The translations under genes were made by a program, and so were the position numbers. DNA of 35,982 bases from Chara braunii (taxonomy: Eukaryota; Streptophyta; Charophyceae; Charales; Characeae): NCBI GenBank assembly GCA_003427395.1, contig BFEA01000013.1:1589979-1625960 (forward strand), written 5' to 3'. Within the stretch, counting starts at the first letter, position 1. Every line of letters begins with the position of its first letter. The notes under the pieces were generated by a model. It saw only the letters and a list, made by a program, of their open reading frames with translations. It made no database searches and was not told the origin of the DNA. Positions 1 through 7,894 of this stretch are shown piece by piece.

Positions 1-86
1 CCTCCCGTCGCCCATCCCGTCGCCCTCCCGTCACCCATCCCGTCGCCCTCCCGTCGCCCATCCCGTCGCCCTCCCGTCGCCCATAC
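1..86. repeat. 23-bp C-rich minisatellite
   Basis: Just over three and a half copies of a 23-bp unit made of two near-identical halves (cgcccatcccgt, 12 bp, and cgccctcccgt, 11 bp). One copy has cacccat instead of cgcccat. Degenerate units reappear at about 155-246 after an A-rich stretch, so the array is interrupted and may continue left of the window. Confidence 0.9.
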
Positions 87-289
87 CATTGCAAAAAAGA
101 AAAAAAAAGAAAAAAAAGGAAAACATTCAAGAGAGAGAGAGAGAGTCACCCTCCGCCAGTCGCCCTTCCGTGGCCCTGTCGTCGCCCATCCCGTCACCCT
201 CCCGTTACCCATCCCGTCGCCCATCCCGTCGCCCTCCCGTCGCCCTTCAAAAAAAAAAAAGGAAAAAAAAAAAAAAAGGGAAAAGATTC

Positions 290-337
<48 letters not shown>
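87..337. repeat. A-rich, GA-repeat and degenerate minisatellite DNA
   Basis: A-rich runs at about 92-122 and 249-290 each precede a GA dinucleotide tract (130-147 and 293-337). Minisatellite halves lie between them. The open frames here encode only Lys-rich and Arg-Glu dipeptide runs from the simple repeats, so I call no gene. Confidence 0.9.
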
Positions 338-340
<3 letters not shown>

Positions 341-1060
341 ACCTCGAAGGCAGAACGTCCTCAGCTGGTGACGGGGCACCTCAAAGGACGTCTTCGGGGT
401 GAGCAGAGAACAGGGCGGACCTCCAAGGCAGGACGACGATGGCAGCGGAGCGGGTCGGCACTTCGACGACAATTGTGGCGGCAGACGTCTTCACGCGGTA
501 CTTCGGAAGGCCAACCTCCTCGATTTGGAACAGGGTTTTCCCGACGGCGGGCCTACCACAGCGCTTCAAGCCTTGAAGCCAATCTGAAAATTCAAATTTC
601 ACGAACAGGCCCCTTCAAGGCCGGTCCAATTGGGGTTCCCATTCGGAAAAAAATGCGCCAACACTTTTCCAGGGTTACCCCTGACCTCGGAGAACGGGCC
701 GGGGACCCCAAAAAAAATTCGGAATTTCTTTGAATCAGGGCCCAACCGGACCCCTCCAACCGGACTCCGGACCCGGACATCGGACGCGGACAGTCCGGAT
801 GGTAGCTATGGTATGAATAAAAGATCACAAAAAATGCAGAAATTGATCTAAGTAAGAAAACTTAGCTCAAAAAATGCAGGAATTGAAACTAACTCCTATG
901 CCTCTAGCACGTGGCGAGCAACTAAAGCAACTACCTATCAAACTGAAACTCAGACTAAGTAGTAGCCTCACTCAATCACATGCAGGCTAAAGCACAAGGG
1001 TAAGTACTCTCACCATCCCAAGGTCAACCTTATCAAACAATAGTTCGTATCCTTCTATGA
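338..1060. other. No gene seen; GC-rich unit with palindromes
   Basis: No convincing coding frame. A perfect palindrome with 8-bp arms and a 1-nt centre lies at 563-579 (GCTTCAAG C CTTGAAGC), and another CTTCAAGG lies at 613-620. The 18-mer at 706-723 (four C, eight A, then ttcgga) recurs at 18808-18825, so the two GC-rich regions may be distant copies of one repeat. From about 820 the DNA becomes AT-rich, with two similar copies of aaaaaatgcagaaattg-like sequence near 826 and 870. Confidence 0.6.
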
Positions 1061-1096
1061 TTTATGCCCTTATACCCAACTTACATAAGGCATAAA
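1061..1096. repeat. Related hairpin, 12-bp stem with one bulge
   Basis: TTTATGCC(C)TTAT at 1061-1073 pairs with ATAAGGCATAAA at 1085-1096, with one bulged C. The 11-nt loop contains CCCAACTTA, one A short of the array core, so it looks like a divergent member. It abuts hairpin 1, sharing base 1096. Confidence 0.75.
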
Positions 1097-1132
1097 GCTA
1101 GGCCACCCAAACTTATGGGAATCTGCCTAGCT
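1096..1132. repeat. Array hairpin 1 (outer stem AGCTAGGC/GCCTAGCT)
   Basis: Perfect 8-bp outer stem 1096-1103 with 1125-1132. Inner stem CCCA/TGGG, loop AACTTA, internal loop CA on one side and AATCT on the other. Confidence 0.9.
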
Positions 1133-1188
1133 CAGCCAGAAAATACACAGACACAGGGTACAACAACTTTTCTCTTATTTGGGCACAT

Positions 1189-1206
1189 GACTAGGCCACC
1201 CTAGTC
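1189..1206. repeat. Related hairpin lacking the core
   Basis: GACTAGG (1189-1195), loop CCAC, CCTAGTC (1200-1206). GGGC at 1181-1184 can also pair with GCCC at 1207-1210 across a 4-nt bulge. The AACTTA core is absent, so it may be a collapsed copy or a chance palindrome. Confidence 0.6.
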
Positions 1207-1277
1207 GCCCTGAACTGTTGAAGTATCCAAATTATATATAATTGTCTGTTTTTAGTCTTATAAGGTAGCATATGATC

Positions 1278-1312
1278 GGGCCGATCAACTTAGATCGAGG
1301 TCCAGCCTGCCC
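1278..1312. repeat. Related hairpin with AACTTA loop and a different inner stem
   Basis: CGATC (1282-1286), AACTTA loop, GATCG (1293-1297). GGGC at 1278-1281 can pair with GCCC at 1309-1312 across an 11-nt one-sided bulge. The loop matches the array; the inner stem does not. A 15-nt palindrome, TGATCGG G CCGATCA, overlaps it at 1273-1287. Confidence 0.55.
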
Positions 1313-1366
1313 CTTTTTACCACATGTTTATTCTTAATTGATACTCTCTTCAGTTATGATAAGCTA

Positions 1367-1405
1367 TAGTCAGATCATCCAAAATTATGGAAAAATGTAT
1401 GACTA
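1367..1405. repeat. Array hairpin 2 (outer stem TAGTCA/TGACTA)
   Basis: 6-bp stem 1367-1372 with 1400-1405, extendable inwards through one mismatch, one A-T pair and one G-T wobble to give the same 2/5 internal loop. Inner stem TCCA/TGGA, loop AAATTA. Confidence 0.8.
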
Positions 1406-1479
1406 GCCTGTTCATAAGTAATATAATATAAAATATAAATAAATTTAACCTTCAGGTTCTAGCATGTGCGTGGCTTCAA

Positions 1480-1514
1480 ACCAGACCTCCCAAACTTATC
1501 GAAACCTGTCCGGT
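1480..1514. repeat. Array hairpin 3 (outer stem ACCAGAC/GTCCGGT)
   Basis: 7-position stem 1480-1486 with 1508-1514, one A-C mismatch. The alternative CAGACC/GGTCTG (1482-1487 with 1512-1517) is perfect but breaks the 2/5 geometry. The inner stem CCCA/TCGA is the only damaged one in the array. Confidence 0.7.
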
Positions 1515-1548
1515 CTGCTGCCAAAATCTTGCCTTAGAACAAAATAAA

Positions 1549-1592
1549 GAGGGTCAGAGCCATCCAAACTTATGGAAAAATGCTAAACCCTC
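1549..1592. repeat. Array hairpin 4 (AGC/GCT plus GAGGGT/ACCCTC)
   Basis: The outer stem has two parts: AGC 1558-1560 with GCT 1582-1584, then GAGGGT 1549-1554 with ACCCTC 1587-1592 after a small internal loop. Inner stem TCCA/TGGA, loop AACTTA, 2/5 sides CA and AAAAT. Confidence 0.85.
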
Positions 1593-1639
1593 CTTCAGAA
1601 ACCAAATAAACATACAGAAAACCCCAAAGAAAAAGGGCG

Positions 1640-1674
1640 ACCAAGCTATCCAAACTTATGGAAAAATGCTTGGT
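1640..1674. repeat. Array hairpin 5 (outer stem ACCAAGC/GCTTGGT)
   Basis: Perfect 7-bp outer stem 1640-1646 with 1668-1674, extendable by a G-T wobble. Inner stem TCCA/TGGA, loop AACTTA, 2/5 sides TA and AAAAT. Confidence 0.9.
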
Positions 1675-1718
1675 TCCTGAAAATGCCATCACAGTCAGCC
1701 CTTGCAAGTCAAAGCAAC

Positions 1719-1749
1719 CAGACCACCCAAACTTATGGGAACCTGTCTG
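1719..1749. repeat. Array hairpin 6 (outer stem CAGAC/GTCTG)
   Basis: Perfect 5-bp outer stem 1719-1723 with 1745-1749. Inner stem CCCA/TGGG, loop AACTTA, 2/5 sides CA and AACCT. Confidence 0.88.
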
Positions 1750-1780
1750 ACCCTTCAGGCAATTCAAAATAAACATAGCA

Positions 1781-1813
1781 CTGGGACCTCCAAACTTATG
1801 GAGACTCTCCCAG
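1781..1813. repeat. Array hairpin 7 (outer stem CTGGGA/TCCCAG)
   Basis: Perfect 6-bp outer stem 1781-1786 with 1808-1813. Inner stem TCCA/TGGA, loop AACTTA, 2/5 sides CC and GACTC. This is the last copy; I see no core further right in the window. Confidence 0.88.
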
Positions 1814-2547
1814 CCTTTGGTTGACCCAGTCAAACTCAGACAATACGACCTTCCTCCCATCCTTCCCCCAGATGCAATCCCACAATTTGCTTTCAGTCAG
1901 ACAATTAAACTGAAACTGACATTGAGCATACATTCCTTTACTTAGTCTGGGTTGTGTCCTAAAGTCAGACTGAAAGTCAAAGTAGGGGTGCGCACAGTAT
2001 ACTCAGTCAAAACATAACAAGGAATACAGATAGGGGCTATAACTGGGTTTATAAAAGGGGAGCAATGGCTACCTTCCAGTTCCCTGCCTCCATAACTCCT
2101 CCTGAGTTCCGGCAGAGCTCCCGCAATCGGTGGGCTGACTCCCCATAGAGTCTTGCTGCGGTCCTACGGGTTGCAATCCTGCCTGCCGCCTTCCTCTCGT
2201 AACCAGGATTAGACTTAGATTAAGAAGGGCAGAATGAGGGGTCTGAGACTCTCGAGATACAACAGGGGGACGAACTCAACTCCCAGGAGCGGGCCTTGAA
2301 ATATCTATACACCTGAGGGCCCCGCAATGGCAGCCAGAAAGCAACAGCTTGGTCGATTATGAGTCAGACTGTCGAAGTCAACCATCCGACAACCTCCCGA
2401 TTTGCAGCACTAACTCCCCTTTTGCAGAACCTGATCACTCCTCTAAGTCCCCACACCTCTCCTTAGCCCCATCGCCGCTACACAACAGCCTGTAACAGTC
2501 AGCAACAACCAGCAGCAATATGCAGCAGTATGCAGCAGTATGCAGCC
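1814..2547. other. No gene seen
   Basis: Mixed-composition DNA. No long frame, no recognisable domain and no retroelement similarity that I can see. It becomes rich in CAG/GCA triplets from about 2490, including two to three copies of agcagtatgc near 2512-2545. Confidence 0.6.
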
Positions 2548-3617
2548 GGTAAGTCCCTCCCTGGTCTTTCTCCTACTCGCAATCTATAACCTCTTCGACC
2601 GCTGTACTCCACCTCCTAGCTGAGTCACAGCCATGCAACTTAGGCAGATGGCAGGGTTGAACGCACTGGGAGGCGCCATCAGGCCGGCTATGCACAGTAG
2701 CCGTGACGATCACAACAGTCGCAACAGTAAACTTCAGCAGCAAGCACAACTGCAGTCAATTTTTGCAGCAAAACAGCGAAAGGTAGCTTGTGCAGTCATT
2801 GCCCACAACAACTCTGTGAGTCGGTGGCTCGTCAACAGCAACACTAAAGGTGTGCCCCTCTTTGAACTGAGCTGCCGGAATGTACGTCGTCGGTGTTTAG
2901 CAGCGATACACGAAGTGGGACACCGCCAATTTCAACAGTCACGCGTCGTAGCTAGGCACAGGAGTAGTAAGGTAAGGTATACCGCGTATGCTAGCAGCAA
3001 TGCTCAACAGCTCTCAGCGAACTAGCCAAAGAGGATCGGTACTCAGCAAGCGGCACATCCAGTCTTAACGAGCAAGTTCCCAGCCTCACGGCTGGGCTCA
3101 CACTACTCCCCACCGGTCACATCCGCAGCGCATCATCCTACAGGTAAGTATGCAGGCCATGCAACTTGCTCCCAGCTATGGCGTTTCCCACGGGATGAGC
3201 CGGGCACTTGCCAGTGATAAGTCTCCAACTTTCGTGGCTTGCTACGTTGGTTTTAGTCGGATCAGCACGCACCAGCCAATAGCTAATGCTTCATGCCCCG
3301 TGGCTGACCTCTCTCTTCACTGCCGCTGATGGAATGAGCAACGTACGAACTAATCAGGTAGTTTGTACCCTCGCGCTGGTCTGCTGCTCCAACAGGTAGA
3401 CGTCCGGCTTCCGTAGTTCGCTCCCTGATCGATGGGGTAAGCAATACCGCAGTGAAGCTTCCTCTAGTATGACGGATGGCCTCAATAGATCAGGTAAGCT
3501 CAACTCTCCGCTTTCTGTCTCCTGACGCCCTTTCCTCTCTCTCTCACCCACTTGCTTCCGCCGCAGAAGGTCGTGCTGCGCCAGGTACTTAACTTTCTCC
3601 TTCTCGCATGTGAACAG
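2548..3617 (+). other. CAG-rich region with a cluster of splice-like signals; no supported CDS
   Basis: Good 5' splice consensus sequences occur at 2548 (GGTAAGT), 3141 (CAGGTAAGTA) and 3491 (CAGGTAAGCT), with weaker ones at 3355 and 3582. Pyrimidine-rich stretches ending in CAG occur at 2628-2630 and 3564-3566. These allow introns of about 80 nt (2549-2630) and 74 nt (3493-3566). The 130-codon frame at 2633-3025 is Gln/Ser/Arg-rich low-complexity sequence that I do not recognise. This could be a non-coding or degraded transcript; it is not a called gene. Confidence 0.35.
3079..3096. repeat. Perfect hairpin, 7-bp arms
   Basis: CCCAGCC, loop TCAC, GGCTGGG. No T-run follows on either strand and it is unrelated in sequence to the 1.1-1.8 kb array. 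Confidence 0.7.
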
Positions 3618-3618
3618 A

Positions 3619-3640
3619 CCTAGTCGCCCATACGACTAGG
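3619..3640. repeat. Perfect hairpin, 8-bp arms, hexaloop
   Basis: CCTAGTCG, loop CCCATA, CGACTAGG. The stem resembles the GACTAGG/CCTAGTC hairpin at 1189-1206, but the loop differs. Confidence 0.75.
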
Positions 3641-5411
3641 CTCATTCGAAGTCATGATAGCGGGGTCTTTAAACAAGGGAAGACCTCGGTTAGTGATTAT
3701 GACAGCCTGGAGGACAGACACGACCATACTGGTGAGCGCAAAACCAGCACCAATCACTTATCTCGATCACTAGGATAGTGACAAACCCACGATATTGGCG
3801 ACAAAAACGACTTCAGGTAACCATATGGCGCATGACGAATGGGAGGAGGTTGGCAATCATGAGCACGGTTTCGACAGAACGTTCTATAGGTGCCAATAAC
3901 GGAGGCTACGGTAGTAAATCCTGTTTTACTCCAGCGGCCATACTTCACTGCTTATCAGGATGTGAAGAATGAGAATGGATCTCCCGCTAGTCCCCCCTTT
4001 TCCACGTGCAATGCAACCCCTACTCCTTGCATCCAGCTACCTACTATCGTACTAACTAAAGTAACATCGCCTTGGAGTTTGTATCACCTCGAAACCCCTA
4101 CCCACTACTTCCTTACGCTCGATCCTATCGCGATCCGAGAGGAAATACTAATTCTTCGTCTCTGCCACGCGCAACCTCTTCCTCAACGAACTTCCTATCT
4201 TCTGATCCTCTACAAAAACTGACCTCAGATTCGAGGTCGCCCCCGCCCAAACCCTCGGATTTGGCTCTTTGTTTGCCGAAACCCGTCGAGGGTTGGGGGC
4301 GCTCGGCACCTTCCACCTTTGCCATAACCACTCCCCTGTCGCTGCGTTCCTTCCTGCTGCGCATGCACCTAGCGCCAGATCCCACCTCGATTCGGCCTCT
4401 TCCTTCGCTGCCTTTGTTGCCTTCGTGTCCTTCCTCCTTTCAGCTGGTCTCTCTTCCAAAACTTAGCGCGCGCCCCCCCTTCCTCCTATTGCATTCGCGC
4501 CCGTCGTTTCCCTCTCTCCTATCTGACGGTACTTAGCACAGTGGTCCGTCCGACAACTCCAGCCGTTTCTGAAGGAAGCTTCAAAAGAAGAAATCGGTCA
4601 GTAGTCGATTTTGCCATCCCGCCGTTGTTAAATCCAAGGTCGACGGCCGGCTACACAAAAACACCGAACTTCTTTCCGGTCGCTCGACTTGAAACAGGGG
4701 CTCAGCCCTCTACACCCCCCCCCCTCGAAGGCACAACTATACTATGGGGCCTACGCATGGGCTCAAGAGAGCCGGCCCCTGCGCGGGTCTCTGGGGTAGC
4801 AGCAAATATTCAAATGAAGGCCTCAAAGCCTAGAGTGGGCACAGGGTCCATATGCCTGTGACCTCTACCATTGTGCTCAGTTGTTCCACCCAGGCACGGT
4901 TCACTGCTTCTTGGTTCCCAATGGGCACGCTCATAGTCAAACCTCCCATACCAGAGTCGCGGCTAGCGGTAGGGCACCCACGGATGGCCCACGCCACCCA
5001 GTTTCTCCTGGTTTATGAGCTAAGTCCTCGTCAGTCGCTCACATGTTGACTCCGCGGTCCACTCCTCCTATGTTCCATACCCGTATCAACTGAGTGGCCC
5101 GCTGACTCCTTCCCGACCCTTGGAACCGATACCAGCCCTGCTCCTAAAGCGGGGCTTTTTAACTTCACAAAAAAAAAAACAATAAAAATGGTTCCGGCAA
5201 GCTATCGGAACTGCGGGGGAGGGGACCGTGATACCCCCTCCGTTCCACCAACCGGGCTGCTGTCGGCACCGCTGACAAAACCAGGGGGGATGGGCTTGCA
5301 GAACCCTCAACCCCTCGGTTTCTTCAACTGCATTAATGCCCCTGCGCCGCCGTCCACTAGTCTCGATCTCTGAATCTCTCCGATGAAAGTTCGACATCGT
5401 AACCAATAGTA
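3641..5411. other. No gene seen
   Basis: Several open frames of 60-154 codons overlap on both strands in pyrimidine-rich DNA, with Ser/Pro/Leu-rich products and no domain I recognise. A run of C occurs at about 4712-4722 and an A-rich stretch at 5167-5190. I treat all these frames as chance. Confidence 0.55.
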
Positions 5412-5450
5412 TTAGGCCCAAGGCTGGGTCTAGCCTTGACTAAGGCCTAA
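5412..5450. repeat. 14-bp hairpin with a one-sided 5-nt bulge
   Basis: Outer TTAGGCC (5412-5418) pairs with GGCCTAA (5444-5450). Inner CAAGGCT (5419-5425) pairs with AGCCTTG (5432-5438). The loop is GGGTCT and the 3' side carries ACTAA (5439-5443). The hexaloop and 5-nt 3' bulge recall the 1.1-1.8 kb array, but the sequence is different. Confidence 0.8.
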
Positions 5451-5612
5451 ATAAACGGGTACTGCGCGATGCGTAGACCTCTTGAATCATTTCCAAAAAT
5501 CACATTGTTGTCGATGTTGTCCTCCACACGTACGTACAGGTCACCAACAAACGTACCAATCATGAGGCGGACCCTACTTTAGTCAAAAGAATAAAAATAT
5601 GGCCGACGACTA

Positions 5613-6326
5613 ATGCCAGTTTTCACAGTCATCAAAAGGAAGGAGATCACGCGCGCCTTCAATCTGCGCGCCCACACACTCTCTAGTGTAGTCAACTGTC
5701 TGGTCACCAGGACTCACAGACGCAGTCACGCCTCGAGCGGTGTAATTGAACTTTTAAACCAGACTTATTTCATGTTACCTGCAAAAAACAGGGCGGATAC
5801 CCTTGTAAGGGTATTCGCACCGACAACGCCCTCCCTCCTCCCGACGAGCCAGCGGCGGAACAACCACCTTGATTCCTATGGCGACGTCTTTGAAGACCCC
5901 GTCGGAATCATACCGAATCGGCCAATTCGTCACGAGATCATCCTCGAAGACGGGGCCGTACCTCCGTGCGGATGTATTTACCGCATGAGTGAGGAGGGAC
6001 TCGAAGTGCTTCGAACGCAACTCGATGACCTCATTGACAAGGGCTGGATTCGCCCTAGCTGCTCGCCCTACGGTGCACCCGTTCTCTTCATTCGGAAGAA
6101 GAACAAGGAGTTGCGCTTATGCATTGACTATCGTAAGCTTAATGCTCAAATAATTAAGAATGTTGGCCTGCTCTCACGCATCGACGATCTTCACGATCGC
6201 TTGGGCAGCGCCAAGTACTTCTCCAGGTTGGACCTCAAGGCCGGTTACCACCAGCTCAAGATCCATGCAAGAGATCGATACAAACCTCGTTCAAGACACG
6301 GTACGGGCACTTCGAGTGGGTCGTAA
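5613..6326 (+). pseudogene. pol: Element A RT, N-terminal half (fused to unrelated 5' sequence)
   Basis: Reverse transcriptase copies element RNA into DNA in a virus-like particle. The first 85 or so codons of this 237-codon frame are unrecognised. RT homology starts near residue 87 with a DVFE motif, followed by YRMSEE, GWIRPS, the fingers motif LCIDYRKLN and motif A, FSRLDLKAGYHQ (catalytic Asp present). The last 20 residues are out of frame: a frameshift near 6280 moves the rest of RT into the frame starting at 6326. A protease would normally precede this segment and I see none. Confidence 0.85.
5793..5818. repeat. 12-bp hairpin with a 2-nt centre
   Basis: 5793-5804 pairs with 5807-5818, all Watson-Crick except one G-T wobble. 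It lies inside the open frame just upstream of the element A RT homology, near the likely truncation point. Confidence 0.75.
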
Positions 6327-7279
6327 TGCCATTCGGCCTCACGAATGCCCCGACCACCTTCCAAGCGGCAATGACAACGGAGTCCCGCGACATGTTGGAC
6401 TGGTTCGTGCTCATCTACCTCGATGACATCTTGGTGTATAGCTGGACTTTGGACGAGCACATCGTGCATCTACGCGCTGTTTTGGACAGGCTACGTACAG
6501 CCAAGTACAAGGTCAACCGAGCCAAGTGCGAATTCGCGCAGCAAGAGCTCGAGTACTTGGGCCACTTTGTGACGCCGCAAGGCATCCATCCGCTCGCGGA
6601 CAAGATCAAGGCCATCCAAGATTGGCCGGAACCGACCAACACCACGGAAGTCCGCTCTTTTATGGGATTGGTCGGGTACTACCAACGCTTCGTCGGAGGA
6701 TACGCACCGATCGCCGCGCCCTTGTCAAGATTGCAGTCTCCAAAGGTGCCCTTCCAGTTCACCGACGAAGTCCGCAGTTCGTTCCACAAATTGAAGACGA
6801 CGTTGCTCCTCGCTCCCGTCTTGAGTATCTACGATCCCACCTTGCCTACGAGAGTGACTACGGACGCTTCCGGCTACGGCATGGGTGCAGTTTTGGAACA
6901 ACACGGCGAAGTAGATTGGCATCCGGTTGATTACTTCAACCAAAAGGTGCCCCCCATCAACTCGGTTGATGATGCGCAGAAGGAGGAGTTGCTTGTGTTC
7001 GTCACTGTACTCAAGCGTTGGCAACACTTTCTCCTCGGGCGTCGTAGGTTCACTTGGGCTACGGATAATAACCCATTAACCTACTACAAGACGCAAGACA
7101 CGGTGAGCAGCATGATCGCTCGATGGATGTACTTCATCGATCAGTTTGACTTCACACCGAAACACATTTCAGGCCTCTCCAACAGAGTCGCGGATGCTCT
7201 CTTGCGAAGATCAGATCTTTGTGCATTGACTCACCACTCGTTCGGTTTCGACGACGCCCTTCATCAACATTTTGTGTGA
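6326..7279 (+). pseudogene. pol: Element A RT C-terminal half and RNase H
   Basis: 317 codons. It starts inside RT motif B (MPFGLTNAP), then has the catalytic box YLDD at residues 31-34, the RT thumb/connection with LEYLGH and RSFMGL, and RNase H with TTDAS near residue 178 and TDNNPL near residue 245. The stretch ends with VADAL just before a TGA at 7277-7279, where the frame should continue into integrase. RT and RNase H catalytic motifs are intact here, so the damage lies at the joints. The ATG is an internal RT methionine, not a real start. Confidence 0.9.
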
Positions 7280-7306
7280 GCATATAAGTCCGATCCGGAA
7301 TACGTC

Positions 7307-7615
7307 ATGCTCTACGAGCAACTATCCTCGGATCACCCGTCGGCCAGCCATTATCGCGTCGTCGACGGCTACTTGCTTCTTCACTCACGAGGCAAGGACT
7401 TACTATGCGTCCCACACGATTATCACTTACGGACTGGCCTCCTCGGCGAGTACCACGACTCGCGACTCGCCGGCCACTTTGGAGTCAACCATACGATCGC
7501 AAGACTTCGGCAGCGATTCCGGTGGCCTGACCTCATTACCGACGTCACTCGGTATTGCGACTCTTGCGAAGTTTGTCGACGAAGCAAACCCAGGCAATCG
7601 CAACCTCTACAGTGA
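7307..7615 (+). pseudogene. pol: Element A integrase zinc-binding (HHCC) domain
   Basis: 102 codons holding the N-terminal integrase domain, which helps multimerisation and DNA binding. His residues lie in the YHDSRLAGHFG segment and the Cys pair in YCDSCEVCRR. The segment just before it (HYRVVDGYLLLHSRGKDLL) is the usual Ty3/gypsy linker after RNase H. A TGA at 7613-7615 ends the frame; integrase continues in another frame from about 7570. Confidence 0.85.
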
Positions 7616-7894
7616 GTTACGGCCATTGCCTATCCCGCGGGAACCCGGCCTCTCCATTGCTATGGACGTCACCGGCCCGTTCCCCCGCGACCGTTTCGGG
7701 CACGACGACATTCTCACGGTCGTTGACCGTTTGAGCAAGTACGCACGATTTCTTCCTTGCAAGTATTACGCCTTGGCTCCTGAACTTGCGCGCCTCTCAC
7801 GACGACATTCTCACAGTCGTTGACCGTTTGAGCAAGTACGCACGATTTCTTCCTTGCAAGTACTACGCCTTGGCTCCTGAACTTGCGCGCCTCT
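7570..7894 (+). pseudogene. pol: Element A integrase core, first part, with 97-bp tandem duplication
   Basis: The core begins with MDVTGPFP, carrying the first catalytic Asp of the D,D-35-E triad, then ILTVVDRLSKYARF. Units 7701-7797 and 7798-7894 are direct repeats of 97 bp with two visible substitutions. Since 97 is not divisible by three, the second copy is shifted and the frame is destroyed. Confidence 0.85.

Larger units (their letters stand above)
1061..1813. repeat. Array of hairpins sharing an AACTTA-loop core with variable stems
   Basis: Seven copies share the layout: outer stem, 2 nt, YCCA, hexaloop AACTTA (AAATTA in copy 2), TGGR, 5 nt, outer stem. Cores lie at 1106-1119, 1378-1391, 1489-1502, 1563-1576, 1649-1662, 1726-1739 and 1789-1802. 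The 2-nt side is CA, CA, CT, CA, TA, CA, CC. The 5-nt side is AATCT, AAAAT, AACCT, AAAAT, AAAAT, AACCT, GACTC. Inner stems switch together between CCCA/TGGG and TCCA/TGGA. Outer stems differ in sequence yet stay complementary. Three related hairpins (1061-1096, 1189-1210, 1278-1312) lie at the left of the array. No ORF spans it convincingly. I know of no named family with this layout and cannot say which strand is transcribed. Confidence 0.85.

Noticed and set aside
89-733. 214-codon plus-strand frame
   Set aside because: It is made of Lys runs and Arg-Glu dipeptides from A-rich and GA repeats, then GC-rich DNA; no domain or start context.
1096-1813. Array as kink-turns or iron-responsive elements
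   Set aside because: Geometry is similar, but the G-A/A-G pairs of kink-turns and the CAGUG loop of iron-responsive elements are absent.
1061-1813. Array as CRISPR
   Set aside because: Repeats are short, spacing is irregular, flanks pair with each other, and the genome is eukaryotic with no cas genes.
1570-1860. 96-codon minus-strand frame over the hairpin array
   Set aside because: Its repeated SHKFG-like words are only the translated hairpin core; copies fall in different frames, so protein is not the conserved unit.
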